Source: Nitrososphaerota archaeon
Lineage (GTDB): Archaea; Thermoproteota; Nitrososphaeria; Conexivisphaerales; UBA164
Reading direction: 5' to 3'
DNA length: 53,140 nt
Assembly (NCBI GenBank): GCA_023381255.1
Contig: JAMCTX010000012.1
Span: forward strand, 1-53,140
Positions 32,654 to 41,908 of this stretch are shown here, piece by piece. The position numbers and the translations under genes are program-made. Below the pieces are notes generated by a model. That model was given only the letters and a program-made list of their open reading frames with translations, had not been told where the DNA came from and did no database searches. Position 1 is the stretch's first letter; the number at the start of each line of letters is the position of its first letter.

Positions 32654-33802
32654 TCAGGAAGTAAGCAGCCTAGTGCCAATCTTAATTGCAAGCATCGGAT
32701 GTTTCATTAACTTTGAAGCAACCTTTGAAAAATCAAAGCCGTTTGCTAGATCCAGTATATCACCCTCATCCAGTATCTCCTGAAGCTGGTTAAAGTCGTC
32801 ATCAGAAGCCTTTTCAAAGACCTTCATCGCCTTAAGGCTTGACCTTATCCTCTTGCCCCACGGGTCGTCATATAACCTATAGAATTCCGAGAGCCTGTCC
32901 GCTGAAGCGTTGCCCTCAAGTGACGCATCGGCTGCAACCTTGCCCGCAACAAGACCCGCTATGAGGGAAGCATGTATCCCAGCTCCAGTGAAGGGAATCA
33001 CTGTTCCAGCAGCATCACCTGCAAGAATTAAATTGTCCCTTACCGCATCCTTGATGAGCCCTCCTATTGGCACCGGTGCGCCCCGATAGTCTATAATTTT
33101 GGCGCTTCCAAGTTCATCCAAATGCTCCCTTACAAATTTGTCCAAATACTGCTTGGCAACAACCCCCCTGACGCCTATCCCCACCTCCGCTATGTCGTCA
33201 GTTTTGGGAAATATCCACGCATATCCCTTGGGGGCTATGCTGTCGCCCAGGTAGAACCTGACGGAATGAGGGTACTGCAGCTTGACGTTGGCCATAATAT
33301 ATTGAACTGTGGGAATTGGCTCTGATTTTTCCCTTATCCCCGCTGCCTTGGCAACTGCAGAATGATATCCGTCTGCCCCTATTATAACGCTCGCATCATA
33401 CGTGTTGGCGCTTGTTTTAACCTTGACCTTGCCTCCATTCTTTTCAAAGCCCTCAAATGTTTCCCTTACATGTATTTCCGCACCCATCTGCGCCGCCCTG
33501 GCAGCAACTTCCTGCAGAAAAAATGTCTTGTTGATTGAATACCCTTCCTGATTTATAGAAACATACTTGCCGTTGGGAGCAAAAACCATGGCATTTGCCT
33601 TTCTTACTATCAGCGGATAATCTGCCTTTAAACCCATGTCAGTAAATGTTTCAAGCGAAGTGGCCTCCCCGCAGGGTTTCCATGCAGCAACTGCTGGCTC
33701 CCTCTCAATTAATAGCGTTTTGGCACCAGTTTCAGCACTGGATTTTGCAGCTGCTACACCAGCTGGTCCCGCGCCAACTATAATTACATCATAGTCAGGC
33801 AT
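32654..33802 (-). CDS. Geranylgeranyl reductase-family flavoprotein
   Basis: A 382-residue flavin enzyme of the archaeal digeranylgeranylglycerophospholipid reductase type. The N-terminal dinucleotide fold is IIVGAGPAGVAAAKS. KPCGEATSLE carries the conserved P-C-G-E motif, and NLILAGDAAGTVIPFTGAGIHAS is the FAD-binding GD block. It saturates the isoprenoid chains of archaeal membrane lipids, and so acts on the same lipids as the tetraether-synthase-like protein at 25594-27246. The stop is 11 bp beyond that of the convergent acylphosphatase gene. Minor members of this family reduce menaquinone tails instead. Confidence 0.85.
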   Translation of the reverse strand: MPDYDVIIVGAGPAGVAAAKSSAETGAKTLLIEREPAVAAWKPCGEATSLETFTDMGLKADYPLIVRKANAMVFAPNGKYVSINQEGYSINKTFFLQEVAARAAQMGAEIHVRETFEGFEKNGGKVKVKTSANTYDASVIIGADGYHSAVAKAAGIREKSEPIPTVQYIMANVKLQYPHSVRFYLGDSIAPKGYAWIFPKTDDIAEVGIGVRGVVAKQYLDKFVREHLDELGSAKIIDYRGAPVPIGGLIKDAVRDNLILAGDAAGTVIPFTGAGIHASLIAGLVAGKVAADASLEGNASADRLSEFYRLYDDPWGKRIRSSLKAMKVFEKASDDDFNQLQEILDEGDILDLANGFDFSKVASKLMKHPMLAIKIGTRLLTS

Positions 33803-33928
33803 TTTAATTTATTTTAAAGGCTGGCTTTATTAACATTTTGTGATAAAATTTGCAAAAACGTGGCAGAAATATGCATTGAAAATGTGCTGGGCTGTAGGGG
33901 CATCCGGTGAAGCATGAATTGCGTCAGG

Positions 33929-35362
33929 TTATGGCTTTAAACCAATTGCCTCAAATATAAATGCAAGATTGACGCCATTTCTAACGGCTTCTGACGCATC
34001 GTGGATTTCTCTGTCATGACCAAGGTATATAGGGCCCTTTAAGGCATCCAAGCCGTTTTCGTTTCTAAGAATATTGACGAGAGAAAGTGTGAAATCTTCA
34101 TTTTCAAATATCCCATGCAGGTAAGTTCCAAACACCTTACCGCTCTGCGAGCCGTCTGGCCTGCTTACGGGCAAACCATTATCCTTTCTAATTACGGCAA
34201 ACGGTGAAGGAGAAACTGTTTCCCCATAATGTATTTCGTAACCTGTTATCGGGATGCCCTCCATGCCCTTTGCTACAACCGTCCCATCAACGTTTCGTAC
34301 TCTTTTTACTGGTTCCATTACAGTTTCGGCTTCAAGCACGTTCAGGCCGTCAATTTCCCCAATGCCGCTTTCCACCCTGTCTATGATCCTTTTTCCCATC
34401 ATCTGCAGCCCACCACAAATCCCCATTATCCACCTGCCGTCCAAAACCGCCCTCTTTAACATTTCATCAAAGCCTGAGACTTTCAGCTGTATTAGATCAT
34501 GAACCGTGACCTTCGAGCCCGGTATTATTGTCAGGTCATACCCCTGGGGGTCTGGCAGCTCTTCAAAGCTTATGCCCAGCTCCCTCACTTTATACAGCGG
34601 GTAAATATCGGTAAAGTTTGATATGTGGGGAAGTTTCACAACACCAACCCTGACTTTGCCACCCCTGCTGGGCAGGTTATCCGCAGAATCTTCCCATGGA
34701 AGCATAAGCTGCAAATATGGAACCGTGCCTATTATTTTTATGTTGTACCTTTCGCTCATGATCTTGTATGCCGGCCTTAACATGCCTTCATCTCCCCTGA
34801 ATTTATTGAGCACTGCCCCTATCAATCCCCTTCTGCCTATCATGTTCACCGTACCCAGAATGCTTGCAAAGGCGCCTCCCCTGTCTATGTCTGAAATCAG
34901 TATGTTTTTAGCGCCCACAGCTCTGGAAAACTCAACATTGGCCATATCCCTTAGATTTATTTCAGCCGGAGATCCTGCCCCTTCAATTACCACAAGTTCA
35001 TGCTTTTTTTGAAGTTCCTTGAAGGCCTCTACGGCTATTCTAAAGAGGTTATCGTGCACGTCCTCCCTGTAATAGTCCCTGGGATTAAGCGTCATATAGT
35101 GCTTCCCCATCACAACCACGTGAGAGCTGCCCTTTTCCGGTTTAATCAGCACGGGGTTCATAAGCACACTTGGCTCCACCCCTGCAGCTCTGGCCTGCAT
35201 TGCCTGCGCGTAAGCTATTTCCCCACCTTCAGCTACGGCAGAATTAAGGGACATATTCTGAGCCTTGAACGGAACGGCGTCTACCCCCATATCTCTCAAT
35301 ATGCTCAAAATTGCTGTAACAAAAAAGGTCTTTCCGGCTCCCGAAGAAGTTCCCATAACCAT
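33929..35362 (-). CDS. cobQ: Cobyric acid synthase (CobQ/CbiP)
   Basis: A glutamine amidotransferase that amidates four side chains of adenosyl-cobyrinate in cobamide synthesis. The P-loop-like MVMGTSSGAGKT opens the protein. FKAQNMSLNSAVAEGGEIAYAQAMQARAAG and the VVIEGAGSPAEINL block complete the synthetase part. The class I amidotransferase part shows IMGICGGLQMMGKR with the nucleophile Cys, and GTYLHGIFE with the His. The start is ATG 35362, 7 bp after the stop of the upstream gene; the frame permits 35401 and 35410, which would overlap that gene. No other cobalamin genes lie nearby. Confidence 0.85.
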   Translation of the reverse strand: MVMGTSSGAGKTFFVTAILSILRDMGVDAVPFKAQNMSLNSAVAEGGEIAYAQAMQARAAGVEPSVLMNPVLIKPEKGSSHVVVMGKHYMTLNPRDYYREDVHDNLFRIAVEAFKELQKKHELVVIEGAGSPAEINLRDMANVEFSRAVGAKNILISDIDRGGAFASILGTVNMIGRRGLIGAVLNKFRGDEGMLRPAYKIMSERYNIKIIGTVPYLQLMLPWEDSADNLPSRGGKVRVGVVKLPHISNFTDIYPLYKVRELGISFEELPDPQGYDLTIIPGSKVTVHDLIQLKVSGFDEMLKRAVLDGRWIMGICGGLQMMGKRIIDRVESGIGEIDGLNVLEAETVMEPVKRVRNVDGTVVAKGMEGIPITGYEIHYGETVSPSPFAVIRKDNGLPVSRPDGSQSGKVFGTYLHGIFENEDFTLSLVNILRNENGLDALKGPIYLGHDREIHDASEAVRNGVNLAFIFEAIGLKP

Positions 35363-35369
35363 TAGCGGT

Positions 35370-36554
35370 TTAAGTTCCCGTGGCAACAGGCCTCCCACCA
35401 TATAAAACAAATCTCGGCTTCCTGTGATACCTCAATGCTTCTCTTATATTTGGTGCGTTTAGAATGACAAGATCAGCCCTGGATCCTTCCTTAACTTCAT
35501 GATTTTCAATTCCAATGGATTTTGCTGCCTTCATAGTTATCATGTCAAAAATACTTCCTCTCCCTGCTTCGTCCATTGACCACAGAAGGTGAGTCGCAAG
35601 GAACCCAACTTCTAGCATATTACATCTTCCATAGGGATAGTAGGCGTCATTGCAATCGTCCTGCCCAAGTGAAACGTTTATGCCATATGCAAGCGCCTTT
35701 TCAACTGGCAAATGGTATGCCCCTGTATGAGGGTTTGTCACCAGGCTTATGCCGGCGCGCTTTACCTTGCTTAAAACTCTGTTTAGGTTGTTTTCATCAT
35801 AAAGCTGAAGGGCCCTTGCGTGGCAGGCTTCGACTTTCCCCTGCATATCCATTTCCAGGGCTTCGTCAGCAAGCATTTCAAGCGTTTTCAGGTTAGGGTT
35901 TGGGGCATCATCAACAAGGAATGCTGCAGGCCTGGAGTATTTTCTGGCAATTTCAAGAACCTGCTTTATGTGTTCCCTCTGGTCATTTTCATTTTCTTCG
36001 ATCCAGGGTATACCCCCTACCACGTCTGCACCCTTCTTTACAGCATCTTCAACAAGTTCAATTGCCCCGGGATCCATTATCAGACCCTGTTGTGGAAATG
36101 CAACGACCTGAAGCTGCATAAATTCCTTGATTTCTTCCCTTACCCTGGCAGCCCCAGCAAACCCTTTTAGTCCGGCAGCGGTGTCCACGTCCACAAAACC
36201 TCTTACGTGCGTAACGCCGTATTCCAGAGCTTCCAGCATTCTCTGCTTTATCCTAGCATAAATCTTATCCTCATCATACCCTTTCTTCACTTCTGCTGCA
36301 GCCTTGATTGCGTCCCTTGCTCCTGTGCCCAGCTGATACACGTTCATTGTTGCCTTTTCTACCAGCGGGCCAGTTTCGACCTTGTCAATGTGCACATGAG
36401 GCACCACAAAGGATTCAGTCAGAAGCATTCCATCCCCATTAATTTCGCCCTCAGAGCCGTCCCATGGCTCAATTTTGTAAATTTTATCCTTGTCAATTAT
36501 CAGTTGATATAGCCCGGCTTTTCCGTTAAGTGATACGTTGGTTATCTTGTACAT
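35370..36554 (-). CDS. Cytosine-deaminase-like metal-dependent amidohydrolase
   Basis: A 394-residue barrel enzyme of the amidohydrolase superfamily. VVPHVHIDK has the first metal-binding H-x-H. EACHARALQL carries another metal His, and SLGQDDCNDAYYPYG the metal Asp. DLVILNAPNIREAL with RKPRFVLYGGRPV is the C-terminal strand of cytosine-deaminase-like members. The substrate is a cyclic amide or aminopyrimidine, so cytosine deaminase is the nearest name but unproven. It lies 7 bp upstream of cobQ, in the same direction. Confidence 0.75.
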   Translation of the reverse strand: MYKITNVSLNGKAGLYQLIIDKDKIYKIEPWDGSEGEINGDGMLLTESFVVPHVHIDKVETGPLVEKATMNVYQLGTGARDAIKAAAEVKKGYDEDKIYARIKQRMLEALEYGVTHVRGFVDVDTAAGLKGFAGAARVREEIKEFMQLQVVAFPQQGLIMDPGAIELVEDAVKKGADVVGGIPWIEENENDQREHIKQVLEIARKYSRPAAFLVDDAPNPNLKTLEMLADEALEMDMQGKVEACHARALQLYDENNLNRVLSKVKRAGISLVTNPHTGAYHLPVEKALAYGINVSLGQDDCNDAYYPYGRCNMLEVGFLATHLLWSMDEAGRGSIFDMITMKAAKSIGIENHEVKEGSRADLVILNAPNIREALRYHRKPRFVLYGGRPVATGT

Positions 36555-36604
36555 GCACTACCTTTACAAACGGCTGCCTATAAATAATATCATTTCAAAA
36601 CCAC

Positions 36605-37396
36605 CTAGGTAAGCACAATGGTGTTTTCCCGGTCTGTCTTAATCACCTTGACCTTTCCCTCTCTTTCAAGCCTTTTTATTGCCCTCCAGGCAGTAGTTTT
36701 GGGAATAACCAGCTTCTGCCTGATTTCACTCTCCCTTGCCGAACCGCCCCGGCTTTTCAAATAATCAATGATCTGGCCGTCAAGTTCCCTGATTTCCCCT
36801 TCATTTAATTTGGGCTTTCTGCCCCTGATGGCAATGTACCCCAAAACCACTGCCGCTATAGCAATGGCTGCTATTATTTCCCATTCATAATTGTGATGGT
36901 TGCTGGTGACTACAACCTTTGATGGGGGAGGAATTATGTAACTTATTGTCCAGTTCCCTGCACCAAGCATAAGGTATATTGACGAATCAGCCTGTCCGAT
37001 TGAACTCGGGATGGAATTCATAGATACCAGCGAAGCATTTGGCGGGAGGATCACCTTAGTCTCATAAGGCGTGTTAAGTGAGATGAACCACGAAATGTTA
37101 TTTTTTCCCACAATGCTGTAGGTAAAATAGTTAACGCTGACAGTGCCATTGACGTCTGGCACTATTGTAATGTTTTTACCGCTTACACTGAACAGAGCTG
37201 GCGACCCGTTGGAATAGCTTGCGGTGAGTGCTACCGGAGTACCTATCATAGTAATGTTTTCTGGCGAAAAGGCTGAAACCGTTGCATTTTCTGTCACACC
37301 AGCATAACCGTTGGGAAAAATTGTAATTGTAACCGACGGCTGCTGGGCATAAGTTGCTGCAAGCAATGCCAACAGAAAAAAGACAGCCAGCTTCAT
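36605..37396 (-). CDS. Membrane-anchored winged-helix protein, putative one-component regulator
   Basis: A 263-residue protein in three parts. A signal-like N-terminus (KLAVFFLLALLAATYAQQPS) precedes an extracellular beta-rich domain of about 140 residues (ITIFPNGYAGVTENATV...). One membrane span follows (EIIAAIAIAAVVLGYIAIRG, residues about 173-192). The cytoplasmic C-terminus is ELDGQIIDYLKSRGGSARES...AWRAIKRLEREGKVKVIK, a winged helix-turn-helix. The arrangement is known in archaeal surface-sensing regulators: signal outside, DNA binding inside. The target genes and ligand are unknown. Confidence 0.75.
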   Translation of the reverse strand: MKLAVFFLLALLAATYAQQPSVTITIFPNGYAGVTENATVSAFSPENITMIGTPVALTASYSNGSPALFSVSGKNITIVPDVNGTVSVNYFTYSIVGKNNISWFISLNTPYETKVILPPNASLVSMNSIPSSIGQADSSIYLMLGAGNWTISYIIPPPSKVVVTSNHHNYEWEIIAAIAIAAVVLGYIAIRGRKPKLNEGEIRELDGQIIDYLKSRGGSARESEIRQKLVIPKTTAWRAIKRLEREGKVKVIKTDRENTIVLT

Positions 37397-37430
37397 GGTT
37401 AATTTTTAAACTTGTTATTATAAAAGCTTT

Positions 37431-38411
37431 TTAAAATAGCCTTAGCTTTACCCCGATCCCTTTTTCAACGGCTCTCCTAAGGGCGAGGCTCGCTGATGCT
37501 ATATCCTGAATTGCAAGGCCCGTTGAATCAAACACAGTTATTTCCTTTTCAGAGGTTCTCCCCTTTATTTTGCCTTCAAGCACCTGACCTATTTCACCTG
37601 CTATCTTTTGCTGCTTCAGCAATCCTTTTAATATGGGCACGTTTACTTCCCCCGAGTGAACCGCCTGCTCCATGTCGTCTACAATTATCCTGGCCCTGAG
37701 CAACACTTCGGGATCAAGCTCTTCTTTGCCCGGCGCATCGGCCCCTATTGCATTTATGTGAGCGCCTTCCGGAACCCATCCATTTCTGACTACAGGTTCA
37801 GTCGCTGGCGTTGTAGTAATTATTACGTCAGCATCCGATATGCATTCCTTTACGCTGGATGCCACATCAATTGCTGCCCCAACGCTCTTTGCGTACTCGG
37901 AAAACTTTTCAACGGATGCTTCGGAGACATCATATGCCTTACCTGTTAACCCCTTTGCAATTTCGTTTAAACCCAGCAACTGGTACTTTGCCTGAGTGCC
38001 TGCGCCTACGAATGCCACTTTTTTGAAGCCTTTTTTTGCCATTTCCCTGGCTGCTATTGCACCTGCAGCACCTGTTCTCATGCTTGTAAGCAGGGTGCCA
38101 TCCAGTATAGCCATGGGTTCCCCAGTTTCAGGGTCCAAAAGCAAAATTGTCGCCATAACGGTGGGAAGGCCCTTGTCTTTATTTTTAACATGAACATTTA
38201 CCACCTTAACCCCTGCAGACTTTAGAGACGGGATGTACCCCGGCATTACCCTGAAATCGCCTTCATATTCATGGAAGAACAGGTATACCTTTGGCGGCAT
38301 CTGCACCTTACCCCTTGCCTTTTCCCTGAATGCTTCATCAACCGCCCCAATTACGTCCTTCATGTTTATAAGTGACCTGACATCATCCATGCTTAGAAAA
38401 GTCACTGTCAT
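37431..38411 (-). CDS. Ornithine cyclodeaminase / archaeal alanine dehydrogenase-family enzyme
   Basis: A 326-residue NAD(P)-dependent enzyme of the mu-crystallin group. MTVTFLSMDDVRSLINMKDV opens it; FRVMPGYIPSLKSAGVKVVNVH and GTLLTSMRTGAAGAIAAREM are substrate-site blocks. VAFVGAGTQAKYQL is the nucleotide-binding Rossmann motif, and VFDSTGLAIQDIA completes the active site. Archaeal members often act as alanine dehydrogenases, so the reaction cannot be settled. The start is ATG 38411: a minus-strand TTTATTAAA box lies about 25 bp upstream, while the frame itself opens at 38450. Confidence 0.85.
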   Translation of the reverse strand: MTVTFLSMDDVRSLINMKDVIGAVDEAFREKARGKVQMPPKVYLFFHEYEGDFRVMPGYIPSLKSAGVKVVNVHVKNKDKGLPTVMATILLLDPETGEPMAILDGTLLTSMRTGAAGAIAAREMAKKGFKKVAFVGAGTQAKYQLLGLNEIAKGLTGKAYDVSEASVEKFSEYAKSVGAAIDVASSVKECISDADVIITTTPATEPVVRNGWVPEGAHINAIGADAPGKEELDPEVLLRARIIVDDMEQAVHSGEVNVPILKGLLKQQKIAGEIGQVLEGKIKGRTSEKEITVFDSTGLAIQDIASASLALRRAVEKGIGVKLRLF

Positions 38412-38459
38412 GATTGCTGTTCTTTGCCCAGATTTAATAAACTTTTGCACAATACCTTA

Positions 38460-39770
38460 TCAGTTGGTTCCATATGGCTTGGCGTACAGGTTAACGGAAT
38501 CAACGCTTTCGATTTTTGCAGTAATCGACCTTCCGAGCATTTCCATTTCACTAAACACCACTACCTGCTTGTATGAAAAATTCCTGCCCTTCCAGGTTCC
38601 CTTTCTGCTTCCCCTTTCTGTTATGAGAACTTCCCCCTCCCATCCAAGCCACTTTTCATTTGATTTATTCATAATTTTCAGTATTAGATCATAAGCTTCC
38701 TTGCTCCTTCTTGAGACGATCCTGCTGTCAAGGGGCTTTAGTTTTGAAGCTGATGTGCCGGGCATGGGCCAGAACTTGGACAGGTTTACTGATGCAGGAT
38801 TTACCCGCTCTAAAAGCGAGAGAGTTGCATTAAAGTCGTCTTCAGTTTCAGTCGGGTAACCCACTATAACGTCTGTTTCGATTGTGCTTGACGGCAGCTT
38901 TTCCCTTATCGAGTTCACAACCCCTTCAAAAAGCGACGACCTGTACCCCCTTTTCATGTCATTCAATACGCAGTCGCTTCCTGACTGGACTGGCACGTGA
39001 AAAAACTGATATACGTGCCTGCTGGGAAACAGGCTCAGCATGCCCTTGGTTATTGCCTTTGCAAAAGGCGGCGTCATCATACCAGCCCTTATTTTAAAGT
39101 CTGATTGTATGCTGCTTATCTGTTCAAGTAGCTCGGGAAGCCTTTTCCCCTCATAATAGTAAGCCGCCACGTCCTGGCCTGTCAACCAGATTTCAACTGC
39201 GCCCTGCCTTGCAAGCTCACTTGCTGCTCGAATTATTCCTGCAACAGGAAAGCTATGATTTGCCCCACGAGAGAACTTTGTAGCACAGAATGTGCAATTG
39301 TAGTTGCATCCTTCCTGCACTTCTATCACCCCAATGGTAGGCGAAAGAGTTCTGCCAATCATGGCAGGCTTGTCTGCAACCAAATCAGAAGTTATCAGTT
39401 CACCCCTTGCGCCATTAAGGGACATTGCCGCGGCCTCCGCTATCCTGTCAACAGAGCGAACATCTATGGCAACATTACAACCAGATCCAATTATGCGCTC
39501 CCTATCTATCCTTGTCAGGCAGCCGGCAACAACAATCGGCCTTTTGCCTTTAACTATTTCATTAATTCTGTACAGTATCTTGTCTTCAGTCGGTTTTTTA
39601 ACCCCACAAGTATTTATTATTATTACATCTGCTTCATTTTCGTCTGATTCGGACCAGCCCTTATTTTCAAGTATATTTTTCATTATACTGGAGTCAGCCT
39701 GGTTGGCTGCGCAACCATATGTTTCAATATAATACTTGAGCTGGGGCAACGATGCACCTTTGACATCCAT
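38460..39770 (-). CDS. tRNA t6A37 methylthiotransferase (e-MtaB/CDKAL1-like)
   Basis: A 436-residue radical SAM enzyme that adds a methylthio group to t6A at position 37 of tRNA. The N-terminal UPF0004 domain has its cysteines in ETYGCAANQADSSIM, NTCGVKKPTEDK and VAGCLTRID. The radical SAM motif is GCNYNCTFCATKFSRG, and the C-terminal TRAM-like domain is LGWEGEVLITERG...VVFSEMEMLG. MiaB-like proteins with this TRAM ending in archaea belong to the e-MtaB group. Its stop lies 48 bp upstream of the next gene on the same strand. Confidence 0.9.
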   Translation of the reverse strand: MDVKGASLPQLKYYIETYGCAANQADSSIMKNILENKGWSESDENEADVIIINTCGVKKPTEDKILYRINEIVKGKRPIVVAGCLTRIDRERIIGSGCNVAIDVRSVDRIAEAAAMSLNGARGELITSDLVADKPAMIGRTLSPTIGVIEVQEGCNYNCTFCATKFSRGANHSFPVAGIIRAASELARQGAVEIWLTGQDVAAYYYEGKRLPELLEQISSIQSDFKIRAGMMTPPFAKAITKGMLSLFPSRHVYQFFHVPVQSGSDCVLNDMKRGYRSSLFEGVVNSIREKLPSSTIETDVIVGYPTETEDDFNATLSLLERVNPASVNLSKFWPMPGTSASKLKPLDSRIVSRRSKEAYDLILKIMNKSNEKWLGWEGEVLITERGSRKGTWKGRNFSYKQVVVFSEMEMLGRSITAKIESVDSVNLYAKPYGTN

Positions 39771-39793
39771 TTATAAAAATTTTGATTATGAAT

Positions 39794-40813
39794 TTAGCCA
39801 TCCACGTAGTAGCTCCTGTCCCGCCATTGAACAGAGTGCGATCTTGCTCCGACCACCAGAAACAGAAGGGCAAAGAAAATCGCAGGCACCGACATTATTG
39901 ACGGTAGCACCGCAAGCCTCCCATACCTGCGTCCCCTAACCAAGTTTTTCACAACCCACAGGGCAAAGGGAGTAAGGTAAAGCCAGTTTGCCGTCAGCGC
40001 AAACATAACCAGAAAAGCTGTTAAGATAAGCGCCACGGCAGCAAACACATATACGCCCTTCCTGGAATACTTAAGCATCAGCTTGACCTGTCTCGTTGTC
40101 CACGATGCAAGGGCTCTTTCGTCAAACGCATTGAGTGGCATGGCTCTCGCTGCATAACCTATTTTCCACCCCTTTTCCTTTGAAATTCTGGTAAGCGCGC
40201 AGTCATCGCACCATTCGACGCTAAGCTCATCTGTTATTTTCTGGTCTATATCCCCTTCCCTGAATGCCATTGAACCGCCCCAAAGGAACCTGCCTCCAAT
40301 TGCATGGCTCTCAAATCCCAGTGTCCAGAATCCTGCGCGCATCAGGTTACTGGGGGTGATTTTCAGCGGGCATGGCCAGGAAAATACAGTGACAACATGG
40401 TAGTTTTTTAGCATGGAAGTTAACGCCGCCAGCCAGCCTTTGGGATAAACCGTATCAGAATCGGCAATCACTATGTTTCCGTTTGAATGCCTTATGCCGG
40501 TAAGTATAGCCCTGATTTTGCCGCTGCACCTGCCACAAAGTTCTTCTGTTTCAATTGCTTGTACACCAAATTGCTTCAGCCTTGCATTTTGCTTTTCAAG
40601 TTCATCGCTGTCAACTACATAAATCAACTTGAAATCCGGGTGTTCCTGGCCTAAAATGGAAGTTGCATTCATGCCAAGCGCCGGTTCTTCACCGCGCAAG
40701 GGGACTATAACAGTTGACTTGCATGGCTCTCCCTGTTTAGTGTGATAAAGTTGAAGTTCCCTCACCATCTGCAATATCAACAGCAGGTCAACAGCGAGGA
40801 GTATATAGAGCAT
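39794..40813 (-). CDS. Membrane-associated glycosyltransferase family 2
   Basis: A 339-residue protein. A short N-terminal membrane span (LYILLAVDLLLILQM) is followed by the GT-A domain STVIVPLRGEEP. NIVIADSDTVYPKGW carries the metal-binding D-x-D. DELSVEWCDDCALTRISK is the acceptor-site acidic pair, and SWTTRQVKLML resembles the Q/R-x-x-R-W motif of processive enzymes. About four C-terminal hydrophobic segments follow. The pattern recalls ceramide-glucosyltransferase-like (HpnI) enzymes that glycosylate lipids, so a role in glycolipid or surface polysaccharide assembly is plausible. Confidence 0.8.
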   Translation of the reverse strand: MLYILLAVDLLLILQMVRELQLYHTKQGEPCKSTVIVPLRGEEPALGMNATSILGQEHPDFKLIYVVDSDELEKQNARLKQFGVQAIETEELCGRCSGKIRAILTGIRHSNGNIVIADSDTVYPKGWLAALTSMLKNYHVVTVFSWPCPLKITPSNLMRAGFWTLGFESHAIGGRFLWGGSMAFREGDIDQKITDELSVEWCDDCALTRISKEKGWKIGYAARAMPLNAFDERALASWTTRQVKLMLKYSRKGVYVFAAVALILTAFLVMFALTANWLYLTPFALWVVKNLVRGRRYGRLAVLPSIMSVPAIFFALLFLVVGARSHSVQWRDRSYYVDG

Positions 40814-40883
40814 CCACCATCAATAGGCCGTGCGCTTATAAAAATATTCATTCATTTACCAGCTAATATAATAGTTTTTTCCG

Positions 40884-40896
40884 AAATATTTATATA
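40884..40896 (+). promoter_or_regulatory. tfb: BRE and TATA box of the TFB gene
   Basis: CCGAAATATTTATATA (40881-40896) has the purine-rich BRE next to TTTATATA, the TATA element. The ATG is 33 bp downstream of it, giving a very short leader. It is among the cleanest promoters in the window. Confidence 0.65.
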
Positions 40897-40928
40897 TACA
40901 TAATTTAAGTTTTTTTGGTGTTAAGTTT

Positions 40929-41867
40929 ATGCCATTTAAAAAGCTTAGACCGGGGGATCTTGAAGGAGTTGAAAAGTGCCCTATATGCGGTTCAAAAGAC
41001 CTTCTGCAGGATGATGAATCTGGCGAAATAATCTGCGCTAGCTGCGGCTTCGTGGTAAAGGAAAAAGTTGAAAGCACTGGACCTGAATGGAGAGCCTTTT
41101 CAAAGGATGAAAAGGACAACAGGAGCAGGGTTGGGACGCCAACATCGCTGGGAATAAACGATATGGGCCTCTCCACGGTGATGGACAGGTCTAACAGGGA
41201 CGCCACTGGCAAGTCGATATCAGGAGCCAACAAGGCAACATATTACAGGTTGAGGATGTGGGACAGCAGGAGCAAGGCCCATGAGCCTGCAGACAGAAAC
41301 CTTAGGCAGGCTTTTAATGAGCTTAACAGGCTTGTGGATAAGCTGAGCGTTCCAGGAAGCGTGTCTGAGAGGGCAGCATATATTTACCGCAAGGCTCTGG
41401 AAAAGGGGCTTGTGAGAGGCAGAAGCATCAGCGCAATAATGGCGGCTTCACTGTACACTGCCTGCAGGTCGCTTGAAGTTCCAAGAACTCTCAAGGACAT
41501 AGCTGCGGTTTCAAACATTAAAAGAAAGGACATAGCGAAGAGCTACAGGCTGATCGTGAAGGAGCTTGACCTGAAAATGCCGGTTGCCGACCCAGTGAAG
41601 TCTGTCAGCAGGATAGCCACAAGGGTTGGATTAAGCGAAAGGACCAGCAGGAAGGCACTGGATATCATAAAGAAGGCAATGCAGTCTGGCATTTCTGCAG
41701 GCAAGGACCCAATGGGGCTTGCAGCGGCTGCACTATATGTTGCATGCGTTGTGGAAGGAGAAAACAAAACACAGAAGGATATAGCTGAAGCAGCAGGCGT
41801 CACCGAAGTTACTATCAGGAACAGGTACAAGGGTCTCAAATCAGCACTTAACCTTCCAAAGGAATAG
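40929..41867 (+). CDS. tfb: Transcription initiation factor TFB (TFIIB homologue)
   Basis: A 312-residue basal transcription factor that binds TBP-promoter complexes and recruits RNA polymerase. The N-terminal zinc ribbon has CPICGS and CASCGF knuckles. The B-reader/linker region RAFSKDEKDNRSRVGTPTS follows. Two cyclin-like repeats begin at LRQAFNELNRLVDKL and DPVKSVSRIATRVGL, and a helix-turn-helix near the end (TQKDIAEAAGVTEVTIRNRYK) contacts the BRE. No intein or frameshift is present. It heads a plus-strand run with GNAT, Dph6 and SRP54. Confidence 0.97.
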   Translation: MPFKKLRPGDLEGVEKCPICGSKDLLQDDESGEIICASCGFVVKEKVESTGPEWRAFSKDEKDNRSRVGTPTSLGINDMGLSTVMDRSNRDATGKSISGANKATYYRLRMWDSRSKAHEPADRNLRQAFNELNRLVDKLSVPGSVSERAAYIYRKALEKGLVRGRSISAIMAASLYTACRSLEVPRTLKDIAAVSNIKRKDIAKSYRLIVKELDLKMPVADPVKSVSRIATRVGLSERTSRKALDIIKKAMQSGISAGKDPMGLAAAALYVACVVEGENKTQKDIAEAAGVTEVTIRNRYKGLKSALNLPKE

Positions 41868-41908
41868 ATTGCCATAACAGTTATTAACAAATTTTATTAA
41901 ATTATTTT

